Shown: one piece after another, positions 1 through 9,003 of the stretch
Layout: each line of letters opens with the position of its first letter
Position numbering within the stretch: the stretch's first letter is position 1
From: a bacterium
GTDB taxonomy: Bacteria; Zixibacteria; MSB-5A5; WJJR01
Assembly: GCA_021813505.1 (NCBI GenBank)
Contig: JAKAKI010000079.1
Location: 39,444-103,443, forward strand
DNA length: 64,000 bases
Direction: 5' to 3'
Notes under the pieces: model-generated
The model's database searches: none
Seen by the model: the letters and a program-made list of their open reading frames with translations, nothing else
Told to the model about the DNA's origin: nothing
Translations under genes and position numbers: made by a program

Positions 1-499
1 GCCCGCGCGGCATGATGGCGGCGATGTACCCAGCCGCGCCGGCCGATCCGGTCCACTCGATGCGCGGATTCGCCTTGTTGGGCTGCCACTGATGTGTATT
101 GGGTATCAGGTTCGAAATCCCAAAACTGTCGGGCATGACCACCGACGTCTGGTACTTGAACGCTTTGGATGTATCAATCGCCTTGATGGCAACCGTGTGT
201 GCGAACAGCCATTTTTTCTTCGCATAAGTTGTATCGACCCTGCCCGTCGCGCCAACCCGGATCGTATCCGCGTCCACCAGCACGAATCCGCCGGCAAACG
301 CCGAGTCGTTGCGCAAAAATTCCAGCGACAGGTAATCCGACTGGGTATCGAGATTCTTCTCCAGAAGAATGCTGAATGAATACGACGCACTCTTCGGCCG
401 GTTCAACGATCCGCCGCTGCAACCGGCAATAACCAAAAGCCCCAGAATCGCCAGCCCCACGACCATACGACGCGCCCAAACTCTATTGCTCTCTGACAT
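1..499 (-). CDS. Putative lipoprotein, 3' end outside window
   Basis: An open frame starts at the ATG at 497-499 and runs off the left edge without a stop, so the C-terminus is missing. The first residues (MSESNRVWARRMVVGLAILG) are basic then hydrophobic and lead into a lipobox-like L-V-I-A-G-C at about residue 27, so a lipidated, membrane-anchored product is expected. The mature part is rich in beta-type sequence and Asp/Thr, with no domain I recognise. Start choice rests on the signal peptide; no strong ribosome binding site is visible. Function unknown. Confidence 0.6.
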   Translation of the reverse strand, partial: MSESNRVWARRMVVGLAILGLLVIAGCSGGSLNRPKSASYSFSILLEKNLDTQSDYLSLEFLRNDSAFAGGFVLVDADTIRVGATGRVDTTYAKKKWLFAHTVAIKAIDTSKAFKYQTSVVMPDSFGISNLIPNTHQWQPNKANPRIEWTGSAGAAGYIAAIMPRG

Positions 500-648
500 T
501 TTCGACTCCGTTTCTATACGCCCTTGTTACTGTATCGGCGCATCGCGCACGGGGTTTCAGACAATTCTACACGCGTAACCCCCGCTCATCGCCCTCCAAC
601 CCACTGTTTGGCAATCCCTTAAATCTCCCGGCCCACCCCTGGTGGGCG

Positions 649-863
649 TGTTGAGGAAGCCCTCCGAAAGGTGGCGGCAGTTGTGTAAGGGAGAGGTTGC
701 TTCGGCGCAAAAAGCCGCGCCTCGCAACGACATCACACTGGTCGTTGGCAACGCAAAGGCACAGTTGTCGTTGCGAGGAGCGTCTCCGCCGAAGGCGGAA
801 GGAGCGACGAAGCAACCTCCCCCTTACACAACTGCCACGATCTTGAGGACAAGGTTTTGAACA
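649..863. mobile_element. MITE-like dispersed repeat, copy 1
   Basis: This copy occupies much of the gene-free stretch 500-966. It begins TGTTGAGGAAG and ends with TTTTGAACA, which are imperfect inverted ends. The interior carries two copies, in opposite orientation, of a motif with TCGTTGCGAGG and CGAAGCAA cores, so the whole element is roughly palindromic. Related copies lie at 32794-33000, 35758-35972, 36624-36844 and 63756-63959, with a shorter relative at 47330-47445. No protein is encoded. It is probably non-autonomous; no transposase is present in the window. Confidence 0.6.
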
Positions 864-966
864 GACTCTTGGTAGCATGGGGATCCTGCCCATGCCCCGG
901 TTCTTGGGCAGGAGCGCCACCCGGTGCGTATATTGATCTGGGGCAATAAGACCGAGAGACTCGTTT

Positions 967-1647
967 ATGGGAATACTGGCGTGGATCATGATCGTGGTCT
1001 TGGGATTGCTGATCCTCCTTTTGGCCGCGCCGATACGCCTCCGCCTTCGTTGGAACGGCGAACAGAAAACCTTCTCCATTCACTATCTGGTTGTCGCCTT
1101 CGAGTTGGACTTCGCCCATCAATGCCGCCGCATTTGCCTGATGTCGTGGGTCGTTTCTGCCAAACCGTGGTCGGCACCCGAACCTCACCGAGACGACCCG
1201 AAGGGCAATGGCTCGCCGAAGCGGTCCACTCCCTTGGGCAAACGAACGCCTTCCCGATCGTTGAAGAAGCTCAATCTCCTGTGGAGATCACGATCCAGTC
1301 TGCGCCGTGCGCTGCTGGTCATTGTTCGCCTGGCCGCCCGTCTCGTACGGTCATGGCATCTTGAACGCGGTGATATCAGAATCACGGCAGGGCTCGGCGA
1401 CCCGGCACGGACCGGCGTCGCCACTGGCTGCTTTTATTCACTTTTGCCAATCCTTCGCAACCACATCCCCGGCTTGCACATCGGCTGGCAGCCGTGCTTC
1501 GACCGCGCGGTTTGGGAGGTCGAGGCGCATATTGTTCTGCGGGCATTACCGGGGCGGTTGGTGTATCATGGAATACAGGCGGTCGCGTCATGGCCATGGC
1601 GCGAACTGAGACGCTTGAGAGCCAATCTGGCCGGTTTAGGGAGGTAA
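967..1647 (+). CDS. DUF2953-like membrane-anchored protein (YtfI-like)
   Basis: This 226-residue protein opens with one strong hydrophobic segment (about residues 4-22) followed by R-L-R-L-R-W, then a soluble basic region. That plan, and its position directly upstream of a YtfJ homologue, matches the DUF2953/YtfI family of Bacillus. The stop codon overlaps the ribosome binding site of the next gene, so the two are almost certainly co-transcribed and translationally coupled. The biochemical role of DUF2953 is unknown. Family assignment rests on architecture and neighbour more than on a clear signature. Confidence 0.65.
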   Translation: MGILAWIMIVVLGLLILLLAAPIRLRLRWNGEQKTFSIHYLVVAFELDFAHQCRRICLMSWVVSAKPWSAPEPHRDDPKGNGSPKRSTPLGKRTPSRSLKKLNLLWRSRSSLRRALLVIVRLAARLVRSWHLERGDIRITAGLGDPARTGVATGCFYSLLPILRNHIPGLHIGWQPCFDRAVWEVEAHIVLRALPGRLVYHGIQAVASWPWRELRRLRANLAGLGR

Positions 1648-1648
1648 C

Positions 1649-2032
1649 ATGCCGAACAATCTTATGGAGGTCCTGCAGGTGATCGTCGGGGAGTTGAAAC
1701 AGATGGCCCGCTCGGAAACCGTGATCGGCCAACCAGTCACCGCCGGCGACCGGACAATCATTCCCCTCACTCGCATCTCTGTCGGCTTCGGCGCGGGCGG
1801 CGGCGAGGGCGAACACCCGGAGAAAGGCGCCCGTTTCGGCGGCGGCGGTGGCGGCGGTGCGGTGATTGAGCCGGTTGGCTTCCTCATCCTCGACCACGAC
1901 AAAGTCTCGATTCTCACCGCTCGCGACCGGACCACTTTCGACAAGATCATCGACGCCACACCCGACGTGCTGGCGGCGATCAAGGACTTTACGAAGAAGA
2001 CGCCGGATGCGAAGTCCGGTCAAAGTACATAG
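1649..2032 (+). CDS. ytfJ: YtfJ/GerW-family protein
   Basis: The 127-residue product has the YtfJ hallmarks: an N-terminal helix (LMEVLQVIVGEL), the G-x-P-V-x-x-G-D-R-T-I-I-P segment at about residues 28-40, a glycine-rich middle with an uninterrupted G-run near residues 67-73, and the A-V-I-E-P-V-G-F-L strand after it. In Bacillus the homologue is needed for normal germination, but the family is widespread in non-sporulating bacteria, where its role is unknown. An AGGGAGGT ribosome binding site overlaps the stop of the preceding DUF2953-like gene. No other sporulation gene is seen here. Confidence 0.88.
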   Translation: MPNNLMEVLQVIVGELKQMARSETVIGQPVTAGDRTIIPLTRISVGFGAGGGEGEHPEKGARFGGGGGGGAVIEPVGFLILDHDKVSILTARDRTTFDKIIDATPDVLAAIKDFTKKTPDAKSGQST

Positions 2033-2092
2033 CCGTTGCCGTCCCCCCGATTCCGGGTGGTCCAACGGCAGCCACATTCTGGAGGCAATCTC

Positions 2093-3184
2093 ATGTTCCT
2101 GAAGCTCGCGTTGTTCCTCTTCTGGCCCATTTTGCAAGGTGCTCCCCCGCAGCAGTATATCGAGCTGAGCAAGTTCTGGAAGGCAGCCTCGGTCATCGAA
2201 ACTGGCATGACCCGTCCGCTCGCCGTCATCACCTGCCCCAGCAAAGACTCAGTCTCGGATGGCTGGCTCATCGCCGCCGATTCGTCGGGGAAACTGGCCG
2301 AATACTTTTCTGACGGCAACAGTTGGACCGCCAAGCGTTCCTTCACCGCCGGCACACCGCTTTTGTGTATCTGCGCCGCGGCGCCGAAACCCGATATGGA
2401 ATTCCATCTCTACGGTGGAACAAAGACCGGGCAGATTATCGAGGTATCGCGGGGAGTGATGGGCTGGTCCAAACATGAGATCGTGCAACTGCCCGGCCCC
2501 ATCAAAACCATCTTCGCCACCGAAGCCGGCGGGGGCGGCATTCCGTCCGTCTTGTTTGTCATCGATGGCAACGGCAAGATCTATCAACTGATCCCGCCGG
2601 ATAATGCGACTGACCCTGCGGCCCGCTGGACCACCCTCGCGTTCACCGATGTTCCCGGTGGCGCCTCTCTGATTGTCGCCCACCGCTACGGCCAGAAATT
2701 GTGGGCGGCCGCGGCCGGCACCAAAGGCGACATCTACCGCTATACCCGCGACTCGCTCGGCATCTGGCACACTGATCCATGGGCCAAAATGGCGGCGGGT
2801 CCCAAATACTTCGCTGCCGCCGTTGATCCGAGCCTCAGAGACATCGCGGTGTACTACGCAGGAAACGATGGCCTCTTTCGCTTCCTGTTTCTCGGATACA
2901 CCGAGGACAAAAAGGCCCGCGTCCCCGTTGCCGACGGCGCATCCAACATCCTCGGCGGCGGCACGCAACGGCGCTTCAACGAGTTCTTCGGCATCAGCAA
3001 CAACGAATTCTGCATGTTTGAATTCAATTTCGACGACAAGGCCTGGCACAAGGTTCCGATCGACAAAATCGAGCCACCGGTCGTTTCCACCAATTTCGGC
3101 TTCGGCTTGAATGATCTCGTCGCCCAGATGTACGTCATGGGCGCCAACGGCAAAATTCATCAATTCGTGCGGTACAAGAACTGA
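2093..3184 (+). CDS. Secreted beta-propeller-like protein
   Basis: The start at 2093 is preferred over an upstream one because it follows GGAGG and opens a signal peptide (MFLKLALFLFWPILQGA). The roughly 360-residue mature protein shows repeated units of the form hydrophobic-D/G-x-x-G-K-I/L-x-x-hydrophobic (for example DSSGKLAEYF, DGNGKIYQLI, GANGKIHQFV), with five or six repeats suggesting a beta propeller. No catalytic motif is recognised. It follows ytfJ by about 60 bases and may belong to the same transcript. Ligand and function are unknown. Confidence 0.75.
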   Translation: MFLKLALFLFWPILQGAPPQQYIELSKFWKAASVIETGMTRPLAVITCPSKDSVSDGWLIAADSSGKLAEYFSDGNSWTAKRSFTAGTPLLCICAAAPKPDMEFHLYGGTKTGQIIEVSRGVMGWSKHEIVQLPGPIKTIFATEAGGGGIPSVLFVIDGNGKIYQLIPPDNATDPAARWTTLAFTDVPGGASLIVAHRYGQKLWAAAAGTKGDIYRYTRDSLGIWHTDPWAKMAAGPKYFAAAVDPSLRDIAVYYAGNDGLFRFLFLGYTEDKKARVPVADGASNILGGGTQRRFNEFFGISNNEFCMFEFNFDDKAWHKVPIDKIEPPVVSTNFGFGLNDLVAQMYVMGANGKIHQFVRYKN

Positions 3185-3285
3185 CCAAGTCTGCGCTATG
3201 CCTAAAATGTGAACTTCAAGCCACGCACCACGGTGCGGAGTTTACTCGTAAGTGCAGTTTCGGTCATGGTTTACATGAATGGCCG

Positions 3286-4062
3286 CTATCCTGCGAGTGC
3301 CTTAGAAAGGTAATCTGCGATTCGATCTCTGTTAGCAGTCAGGCTTGAGTACTGTTTGTCACATACATCGCTGAATCGTGCGAGCACCTTTCGATTAATC
3401 TCTTCTTGATTCTCGAAAACCCCGACGGTGCGAAAAGTGAGACTCCATTTCTCGAACTGATGGAGAGAAATCGTCGCATCACGCACCTTGTCATCATTCG
3501 AGAGCGCGAACGCGAACAGTGGCCTAGCACTCCCATTGATGCGACAGTCAACAAGATATTTCCCCTCTGGATCTTTTTGAGGATGGTTCCACTCAAATAC
3601 CCTTCGATCTGCAGGAACGTGTTCATCCATGAATGCTTGAAAGTCCTCCAGGAACGTGGAACGGACTTGCTCCCTAGACAGATAATTAACATCGCTAATC
3701 TTAAGAATAGCCTGAATAAAACTGTAGAGTGCATCTCCGTATCGGTCATTCCTCACCTGGGAAATCAATTCGCCCTGCCTATCATCCACCCCGAAAGCAC
3801 TTAGCGCATTTGAAATGATCTTCTGTCGACTTCCACGATGAAGGTCTTTCTCGTCGACGTCATAAGTAAGGTGCATGAAGGTGTGCCCTTCATCAGACAA
3901 CAACCAATGATCCGCCTCCCGCTTTAGCACGATCGCCAAATGGTCGCCATCCTCAAGGAGGAAGGGGGTCATTACACGGTATCGATTCACACCTTCTGCA
4001 ATCAACCGCAATCGATCATTGACGGTCTTTCGAAACTCCTTCTCAATTGACTCTGGGGCCAT
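3286..4062 (-). CDS. DUF1828/DUF1829-type protein
   Basis: The 258-residue protein has an N-terminal block resembling DUF1828: a [14 protein letters not shown] strand pair followed by W-L-L-S-D-E-G-H-T (about residues 34-62). Its C-terminal half resembles DUF1829. Such proteins are usually encoded with a small partner in phages and genomic islands, and their activity is unknown. It lies 15 bases downstream of the partner at 4078-4548 on the same strand, so the two form a cassette. The local sequence is visibly more AT-rich than the flanking genes, consistent with horizontal acquisition. Confidence 0.72.
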   Translation of the reverse strand: MAPESIEKEFRKTVNDRLRLIAEGVNRYRVMTPFLLEDGDHLAIVLKREADHWLLSDEGHTFMHLTYDVDEKDLHRGSRQKIISNALSAFGVDDRQGELISQVRNDRYGDALYSFIQAILKISDVNYLSREQVRSTFLEDFQAFMDEHVPADRRVFEWNHPQKDPEGKYLVDCRINGSARPLFAFALSNDDKVRDATISLHQFEKWSLTFRTVGVFENQEEINRKVLARFSDVCDKQYSSLTANRDRIADYLSKALAG

Positions 4063-4077
4063 GGAGCACCTCTATAT

Positions 4078-4548
4078 TTAGAACATCTCAAACTGGGATC
4101 GACCCGGAACTTCGAAACCGCAGTCTTGGAGAAGGCAATCAAGTGCTCCCGGGAGATCGGCATAACGATCCGAAGGTGAAGCGAACGCGTCCTCGCGCAA
4201 TCCCGAATCCTGGTACCGCTCAGTCGCGGTATGCACATGGAAATCATCCATCCTCACACCTTCCAACCGATTCGTGTGTTCATGGCTACCGTTGTATCTC
4301 CGAAGCCGGAAGAACTGGTTTGATCCCGGAACGCGATACGCTAGGATGACAGAGAAGTTGAGTGGATTCGCATCACTTTGTCTCAACAATATACGGAATT
4401 CACTCCCTGATTCCCCGATTACATCCAGTTCCCGCTCTTTGTGCCCTCGCTTTGCCTTGAGTGATAGGCGCTGTCGAAAGTCCGCCGGCAAAATCTTGCG
4501 TTCTCGCAGAAGCTTTTCGATTTCATCGTCGGTCAATCGGACAACCAT
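4078..4548 (-). CDS. Small partner of DUF1828 protein (DUF6978-like)
   Basis: A 156-residue soluble protein starting MVVRLTDDEIEKLL. It is rich in charged residues, has a strand-rich middle (SEFRILLRQ, FSVILAYRV) and an H-E-H-T-N-R segment at about residues 89-94. I recall similarly organised proteins (DUF6978 type) next to DUF1828 genes; that name is from memory and uncertain. It is the promoter-proximal member of a two-gene unit, 15 bases ahead of the DUF1828 gene. Role unknown; a regulator or antitoxin-like partner is possible but nothing in the sequence proves it. Confidence 0.6.
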   Translation of the reverse strand: MVVRLTDDEIEKLLRERKILPADFRQRLSLKAKRGHKERELDVIGESGSEFRILLRQSDANPLNFSVILAYRVPGSNQFFRLRRYNGSHEHTNRLEGVRMDDFHVHTATERYQDSGLREDAFASPSDRYADLPGALDCLLQDCGFEVPGRSQFEMF

Positions 4549-4702
4549 ATCGCGTTGCCGGACGGGTCACGCCCAACGTGACTATTCTACAATCATGGAC
4601 CACCAATCCGCAAGGAGCGTTTCCCTAAACTGACTGTAGGAGCCACCACTCACAGGCGCCCATATTCCAAATCTGTTCAACCAGTTACGGGTGAACGCGC
4701 CC

Positions 4703-5695
4703 TCAGATGACATATTTCGCAGTCTCAACAGATCGGTGCGATTGTTTCCATTGGATCACGTTGCGCAATCCATCACCCAACGCGACCGTCGCCTGCCACT
4801 GGAGCAATCGGCGCGCCTCCGATGGATCACAGAGCAAACGGTCGACTTCCGAGGCCGCCGGCCTGACCCGTTTGTCTTCGGTCTGGATGCGAAGCGTCTT
4901 GCCGAGCAGCTCCCCGACGTTCGCGACCACATCGCGAATTGACGTCTCGACTCCCGAGCCAAGCTGCAATTCGATTCCCGGCGGCAACTGAGGCGCCACC
5001 GCCGCTTCGATAAACCCCTGCACGGTGTCGGTCACGTAGACAAAGTCGCGCGTCGGATGCACCACCCCCAGGCGAACCACGTCCCCTGCCAGGGCCTGGC
5101 CAACTATAGTGGGAATGACTGCCCGCGGCGTCTGGCGAGGTCCGTAAGTGTTGAACGGACGGACAATCACCACCGGCAGATCAAAGGACCGCGCGTACGA
5201 CTCCGCCAGCGCGTCGGCGCCGATCTTTGATGCCGCATACGGCGACTGCCCGCAACGCGGATGTGCCAGCGTAATCGGAATAGTCTGGGCACTCCCGTAC
5301 ACCTCCGACGTCGACGTCTGCAGCAGCCGTTTGACCCCGGCTTCGCGGCATGCATTGAGCACATGGAGCGTCCCGACGATATTCGTCTGGACATAGTCTG
5401 TCGGGTTCTGGTACGAAAATGGAATCGCAATCAGGGCGCCGAGGTGAAAGACGATCTCACTCCCTTTCACTGCCGTACGAACCGCCTCAGGATCCTTCAG
5501 GTCACCCCGGACAATCTCGACTTTCGCCAGAGCTTCGGCCGGCAACTCGCCCAAGTGTCCCAGCCGATTCTGCGAATCGTAACGCAGCAACGCGCGCACT
5601 TTGGCGCCGGACGCAACGAGCTTCTCCACCAGATGCGAGCCAATGAATCCGGCCGCCCCTGTCACCAGAACCGGAACTCCATCGAGTGATCTCAT
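4703..5695 (-). CDS. NAD-dependent epimerase/dehydratase (extended SDR)
   Basis: A nucleotide-sugar short-chain dehydrogenase of about 330 residues. The Rossmann motif G-A-A-G-F-I-G lies near residues 13-19, and the catalytic set is Ser/Thr in QTSTSEVYG with a downstream Y-x-x-x-K (YAASK). The segment RPFNTYGPRQ is typical of UDP- or dTDP-sugar epimerases and dehydratases. The start at 5695 puts the Rossmann strand close to the N-terminus; an ATG at 5722 is an alternative. It lies just downstream of the nitroreductase gene on the same strand. The exact sugar substrate cannot be read from sequence. Confidence 0.88.
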   Translation of the reverse strand: MRSLDGVPVLVTGAAGFIGSHLVEKLVASGAKVRALLRYDSQNRLGHLGELPAEALAKVEIVRGDLKDPEAVRTAVKGSEIVFHLGALIAIPFSYQNPTDYVQTNIVGTLHVLNACREAGVKRLLQTSTSEVYGSAQTIPITLAHPRCGQSPYAASKIGADALAESYARSFDLPVVIVRPFNTYGPRQTPRAVIPTIVGQALAGDVVRLGVVHPTRDFVYVTDTVQGFIEAAVAPQLPPGIELQLGSGVETSIRDVVANVGELLGKTLRIQTEDKRVRPAASEVDRLLCDPSEARRLLQWQATVALGDGLRNVIQWKQSHRSVETAKYVI

Positions 5696-5732
5696 AGTTA
5701 TTCCATCGGCCGTTTTCGCCATTTGGTGCAGA

Positions 5733-6365
5733 TCACTCCAGACCCACACCCCATCGGCCACGAAAGGCCATCGCCGCCACCGGATTCCTTGCACGCGGCG
5801 CCTGATCGCGCTGGAGGATATCCGGGGGAATCTCCGTCTCCGGCAGCATGTACCCCAGCGCCATCATGGCCATCGGGTCAAAATCCTCCGGGATTCCAAA
5901 ATACGCCCGCGCCTTGTCTGAATCATATCCACCCATCTGGTGAATCCATAGCCCCAGCGCCGTGGCCTGCAGCGCCATGCTGATACTCGCGGCGCCAGTG
6001 TCATGTCCGGCATGACGGTTCGGCTTGCCGTTCCGTGTGTACGTGAGCTTTGCGACCGAAAGCATCAGTACCGGCGCCGCCTTCGCCCAGGCATTCCCGG
6101 ACGAAAGACAATCGTGCGCTTTGGCCAGCACTTCCGGTTTGGACTGATCAAAGATCAGGTAACGCCACGGTTGTTCATTGGAGCTCGAGGGCGCCCACCG
6201 CCCGGCCTCCAATATCGACATCAAGTCCTCGCGGGACACGGGCCGCGATGCATCGTAACCACGCGGCGACCATCGCCGGGCAATCACGTCCGCGATGGGA
6301 TGATCCGCAGGTGCTCTCTTCTCCATCCGGTTCAACTCCTCGTGATTCATGGGTGGTAAGCTCAT
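5733..6365 (-). CDS. Nitroreductase-family FMN oxidoreductase
   Basis: The 210-residue protein has the nitroreductase fold signatures: an FMN-binding R-R-W-S-P-R-G-Y near residue 30, W-A-P-S-S-S-N-E-Q-P-W-R near residues 57-68, and the C-terminal G-Y-M-L-P-E segment. Members reduce nitro or quinone compounds, or act as dehalogenases, using NAD(P)H. It is the first gene of a short minus-strand pair with the epimerase, 37 bases apart. The first ATG is used; an internal ATG at residue 6 is also possible. Substrate not predictable. Confidence 0.9.
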   Translation of the reverse strand: MSLPPMNHEELNRMEKRAPADHPIADVIARRWSPRGYDASRPVSREDLMSILEAGRWAPSSSNEQPWRYLIFDQSKPEVLAKAHDCLSSGNAWAKAAPVLMLSVAKLTYTRNGKPNRHAGHDTGAASISMALQATALGLWIHQMGGYDSDKARAYFGIPEDFDPMAMMALGYMLPETEIPPDILQRDQAPRARNPVAAMAFRGRWGVGLE

Positions 6366-6385
6366 TCATCCAGCGGCAGCAGCCG

Positions 6386-6453
6386 GGAGGGCGAGGCTCC
6401 TGCCGAGCCTCTTGTCCGCGCGGGAGCGTGGCTCGGCAGGAACCTCGCCCTCC
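6386..6453. repeat. Long palindrome (REP-like)
   Basis: An imperfect inverted repeat of about 24 bases per arm (GGAGGGCGAGGCTCC arm, central spacer, GGAACCTCGCCCTCC arm) sits between the nitroreductase and transporter genes. A second copy lies at 27375-27448 between nuoE and nuoF. As RNA it would form a long hairpin downstream of the minus-strand transporter gene. Confidence 0.7.
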
Positions 6454-6460
6454 GCAGTAG

Positions 6461-7606
6461 TCAACCTACCCTCATCATGCGGTCAAGTGGAACGAATCGC
6501 GCAATCACCGTTCCTCCCACCATCGCGATCAAATAACCATACGGCACAAAGGCGGCGATGACACCAACGACCAGTGCCAGGAACAGATCGGCCTTGGACG
6601 ACGCCACTGACCGCACAAATGACATAAGCGCCACACCTTCAAACAACAGGACAACGCCCAAAATCGGCAACGGAAAGATCTTGAGCACCTCATCGAAACA
6701 CCCGCTGAAGAACAACCCGATCGCAAGATACATGCTGCCATAGATCACGACCGAGCCGCCGGTCCGGGCGCCGAATGCGTAATGCCCCGCCAGCCCACCC
6801 GCCCCATGGCAAACCGGCACACCGCTCGCCCAAGGTGCAATCAGGTTCATGATCGAGTAGGTGAAGCCAATCTTGCGCACACTCACGGACGACTGCGGAA
6901 ACAGATCCTTGATGGTCGTGTGAGTCGCCACAACCGAGTTGGCGATCGACAGGCCCAGTTGCGGCAGCGCCAGAACCAGCAACCCCTGCCAGATGTCCGG
7001 CATCGTCGGCGTCCACCAATGTGGATGCGACAAGCCAACGCCATCGGCGAGTCGTCCAATGTCCAGCCGGAACACCGCGGCATAGGCAATTCCCAATCCA
7101 ATGACCAGCAACGCCGGAGGAAACTTGCGATTGCCCAAAAGCAAGAGCACAATGACAAACCCCATACCTGCCAGAATCCATCCCGGCATCCCCTGTGACG
7201 GCACGTAGTCCTTCAACGCCAGGGTGCACAGCGCCATCCCCAATCCCAGTTGCACACCGCGCACGACACTTTCCGGTATCACCCGCGCCACCCACTGCAA
7301 CAGTCCCGACAGCGAGAGCACCAGCATGATGGCACCAATGGCCAGTCCCGCGCCGTACATCACTCCACCCGGCAGCTTCTGCGCGATCATGATCACCGCG
7401 ACTGCTTTCAGCGGCTGCACCGGCACCGGCAGGCCATAGAGAATTCCCCCCGTCAGAATCTGGAGAACGCCATAGGTGATAAACACGCTGGCGCTGTCCA
7501 GGCCACAGGACAGAATCATTCCCACCAACAGCGGCAGATCGGTGCCGATATCTCCAAATGCCCCGGAGAATTCGTTGCGATCAAACCGAATTCGATTCCC
7601 TGGCAT
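6461..7606 (-). CDS. MOT1-type sulfate/molybdate transporter
   Basis: A polytopic membrane protein of 381 residues beginning MPGNRIRFDRNEFSGAFGDI. The F-G-D-I-G-T-D-L-P motif at the first membrane helix, and a second signature around N-S-V-V-A-T-H-T-T-I-K, are those of the putative sulfate/molybdate transporter family (MFS_MOT1). About ten hydrophobic segments follow. The reading frame stays open upstream to 8149, but that part overlaps the PAP2 gene on the same strand in another frame, so the start at 7606 is chosen. Molybdate is the best-known substrate of the family; here it is inferred. Confidence 0.8.
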   Translation of the reverse strand: MPGNRIRFDRNEFSGAFGDIGTDLPLLVGMILSCGLDSASVFITYGVLQILTGGILYGLPVPVQPLKAVAVIMIAQKLPGGVMYGAGLAIGAIMLVLSLSGLLQWVARVIPESVVRGVQLGLGMALCTLALKDYVPSQGMPGWILAGMGFVIVLLLLGNRKFPPALLVIGLGIAYAAVFRLDIGRLADGVGLSHPHWWTPTMPDIWQGLLVLALPQLGLSIANSVVATHTTIKDLFPQSSVSVRKIGFTYSIMNLIAPWASGVPVCHGAGGLAGHYAFGARTGGSVVIYGSMYLAIGLFFSGCFDEVLKIFPLPILGVVLLFEGVALMSFVRSVASSKADLFLALVVGVIAAFVPYGYLIAMVGGTVIARFVPLDRMMRVG

Positions 7607-7638
7607 GGCCACTCGATGAGCAGCAGGCTCCAGCCGCT

Positions 7639-8223
7639 CTAGCCTTTGGTGTTCCAATGTGGCCGAAACGGCCGCAGACGTTCCAGTTCCCGTTTCAGGT
7701 ATCGATGGTAAAGCCCGATCATCCCCCAGGCAATTCCGCCGCCGATGATCCAGCCCGCCAGAATGTCCAAGGGGTAATGCACCCCGATATAGATTCGCGA
7801 GTACGAGAGCAGAATCGAGTACGCAATCAAAACCCAAAGCCAGCGCCGGTACAGTAATCCCAGCAGAATCGCCACCGCCATGCTGGATGTCGCATGCCCG
7901 GATGGAAACGACAACGTGTTCCCGCAGCCGGTGATCGCGCGCAATCCCTCGACGACATGGCAGGGACGTACCCGTCCGATCAATGGCTTCAACACACTCG
8001 AGGCCAATTGATCGGTGATCGCCACCGTGATGACCAGGAGCAAAACCGCCGTCCGCCCTTTCCCTCCACCCAAAAAGACGAGTGCGCCCAGTCCCGCTGC
8101 TATCGGAATGCGGTAGTACTTCAAGTTGGTAACAATCGGCATCAACCAATCGAAGAAGTTATTCGCCACCCCGACGTTGAGTTTCAAAAGCAACCAGGTA
8201 TCAACACTCAGCAAGAAATCCAT
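7639..8223 (-). CDS. PAP2-family phosphatase
   Basis: A 194-residue membrane protein with the three-part type 2 phosphatidic acid phosphatase signature: K-P-L-I-G-R-V-R-P (residues 79-87), P-S-G-H (107-110), and S-R-x-Y-x-G-V-H-Y-P-L-D (142-153). The last His and Asp form the catalytic relay. Five or six membrane helices flank these motifs. Likely substrates are lipid phosphates such as undecaprenyl pyrophosphate or phosphatidate. It ends 33 bases before the MOT1-like gene and may share its transcript. Confidence 0.92.
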   Translation of the reverse strand: MDFLLSVDTWLLLKLNVGVANNFFDWLMPIVTNLKYYRIPIAAGLGALVFLGGGKGRTAVLLLVITVAITDQLASSVLKPLIGRVRPCHVVEGLRAITGCGNTLSFPSGHATSSMAVAILLGLLYRRWLWVLIAYSILLSYSRIYIGVHYPLDILAGWIIGGGIAWGMIGLYHRYLKRELERLRPFRPHWNTKG

Positions 8224-8332
8224 CTACCACCCAACCAAATTCCGTAGGGGCGGCCCTACGTGGCCGCCCGCCTTTGTGCGCGCGAACCGGGCGCCCACAC
8301 AGGGGCGCCTCTACCACCCTCGAGATCGCGGA

Positions 8333-8353
8333 CAAGGGGCTTTTAGCCCCTTG
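8333..8353. terminator. Terminator-like hairpin after the IMPACT gene
   Basis: A perfect nine-base stem (CAAGGGGCT / AGCCCCTTG) with a three-base loop lies just beyond the 3' end of the minus-strand IMPACT-family gene. There is no clear T-tract, so it may instead be one of the many small palindromes here. Confidence 0.45.
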
Positions 8354-8358
8354 CGCAT

Positions 8359-9003
8359 TCACACAATCACCATCTCACCCATCGTAAGATCAATTCCCGT
8401 CCGCGCCAACTCCTGCAACCGCCTCTGGAGTTCCCCGACCTGCGACACCGGCACCCGGACCGTGCCGTGCCCGCGGGCATCGTACGTCCCCGGCTGAAGA
8501 TGCAATCCGAATTCATCCAGCGCACGAAAAAGCGGACCGGTTCGCTCATGATCAAAGTCAATCGCCACCACCTGGGCCACGGTGCGCTCGACCAGCGCCG
8601 CCTCGCCAATGACCGCGGCCGCCACATCTGCATACGCACGCGCCAGCCCGCCGGTGCCCAGCTTGGTGCCGCCAACATACCGGGTGACAACACATACGGC
8701 GTTTTCGAGCCCCGCATGCCTCAGCGCATCGGCAATCGGCCGCCCCGCCGTCCCCGACGGCTCCCCCGCATCAGAGAATCGTTCGAGCAATGCCCCCGGA
8801 CGACCCACTCGATACGCCCAGCAATGATGCGTGGCGTCCGGATACCGCCGCTGACGTTCGTTCAACACCGCCTCGGCGTCCTGCTCCGTTGCCGCGTACG
8901 CCACCCAGGCGATGAACTTCGAACCCAGAACGAGCATCGACGTCCCGCAGGGCTCAGTAAGCGCGTGGAATGAATCAGAATTGTGGTCGGGATCGTGTGT
9001 CAT
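8359..9003 (-). CDS. yigZ: IMPACT/YigZ family protein
   Basis: The 214-residue product has the UPF0029/IMPACT N-terminal domain with H-H-C-W-A-Y-R near residues 58-65, D-A-G-E-P-S-G-T-A-G-R-P (78-89) and the diagnostic V-V-T-R-Y-V-G-G-T-K-L-G-T-G-G-L stretch (about 104-119), then the DUF1949-type C-terminal domain. Bacterial YigZ has been linked to ribosome/translation-associated functions, but its exact role is unsettled. Single gene, convergent with nothing. Length is normal for the family. Confidence 0.92.
   Translation of the reverse strand: MTHDPDHNSDSFHALTEPCGTSMLVLGSKFIAWVAYAATEQDAEAVLNERQRRYPDATHHCWAYRVGRPGALLERFSDAGEPSGTAGRPIADALRHAGLENAVCVVTRYVGGTKLGTGGLARAYADVAAAVIGEAALVERTVAQVVAIDFDHERTGPLFRALDEFGLHLQPGTYDARGHGTVRVPVSQVGELQRRLQELARTGIDLTMGEMVIV

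Noticed and set aside
2249..3163. Long minus-strand frame opposite the propeller-like gene
   Set aside because: It is the antisense shadow of a gene with a signal peptide and ribosome binding site on the plus strand; its residues show no family pattern.
6461..8149. A single 562-residue transporter with long N-terminal extension
   Set aside because: The N-terminal part overlaps the PAP2 gene on the same strand and has no transporter-like sequence. The MOT1 signature starts at 7606.
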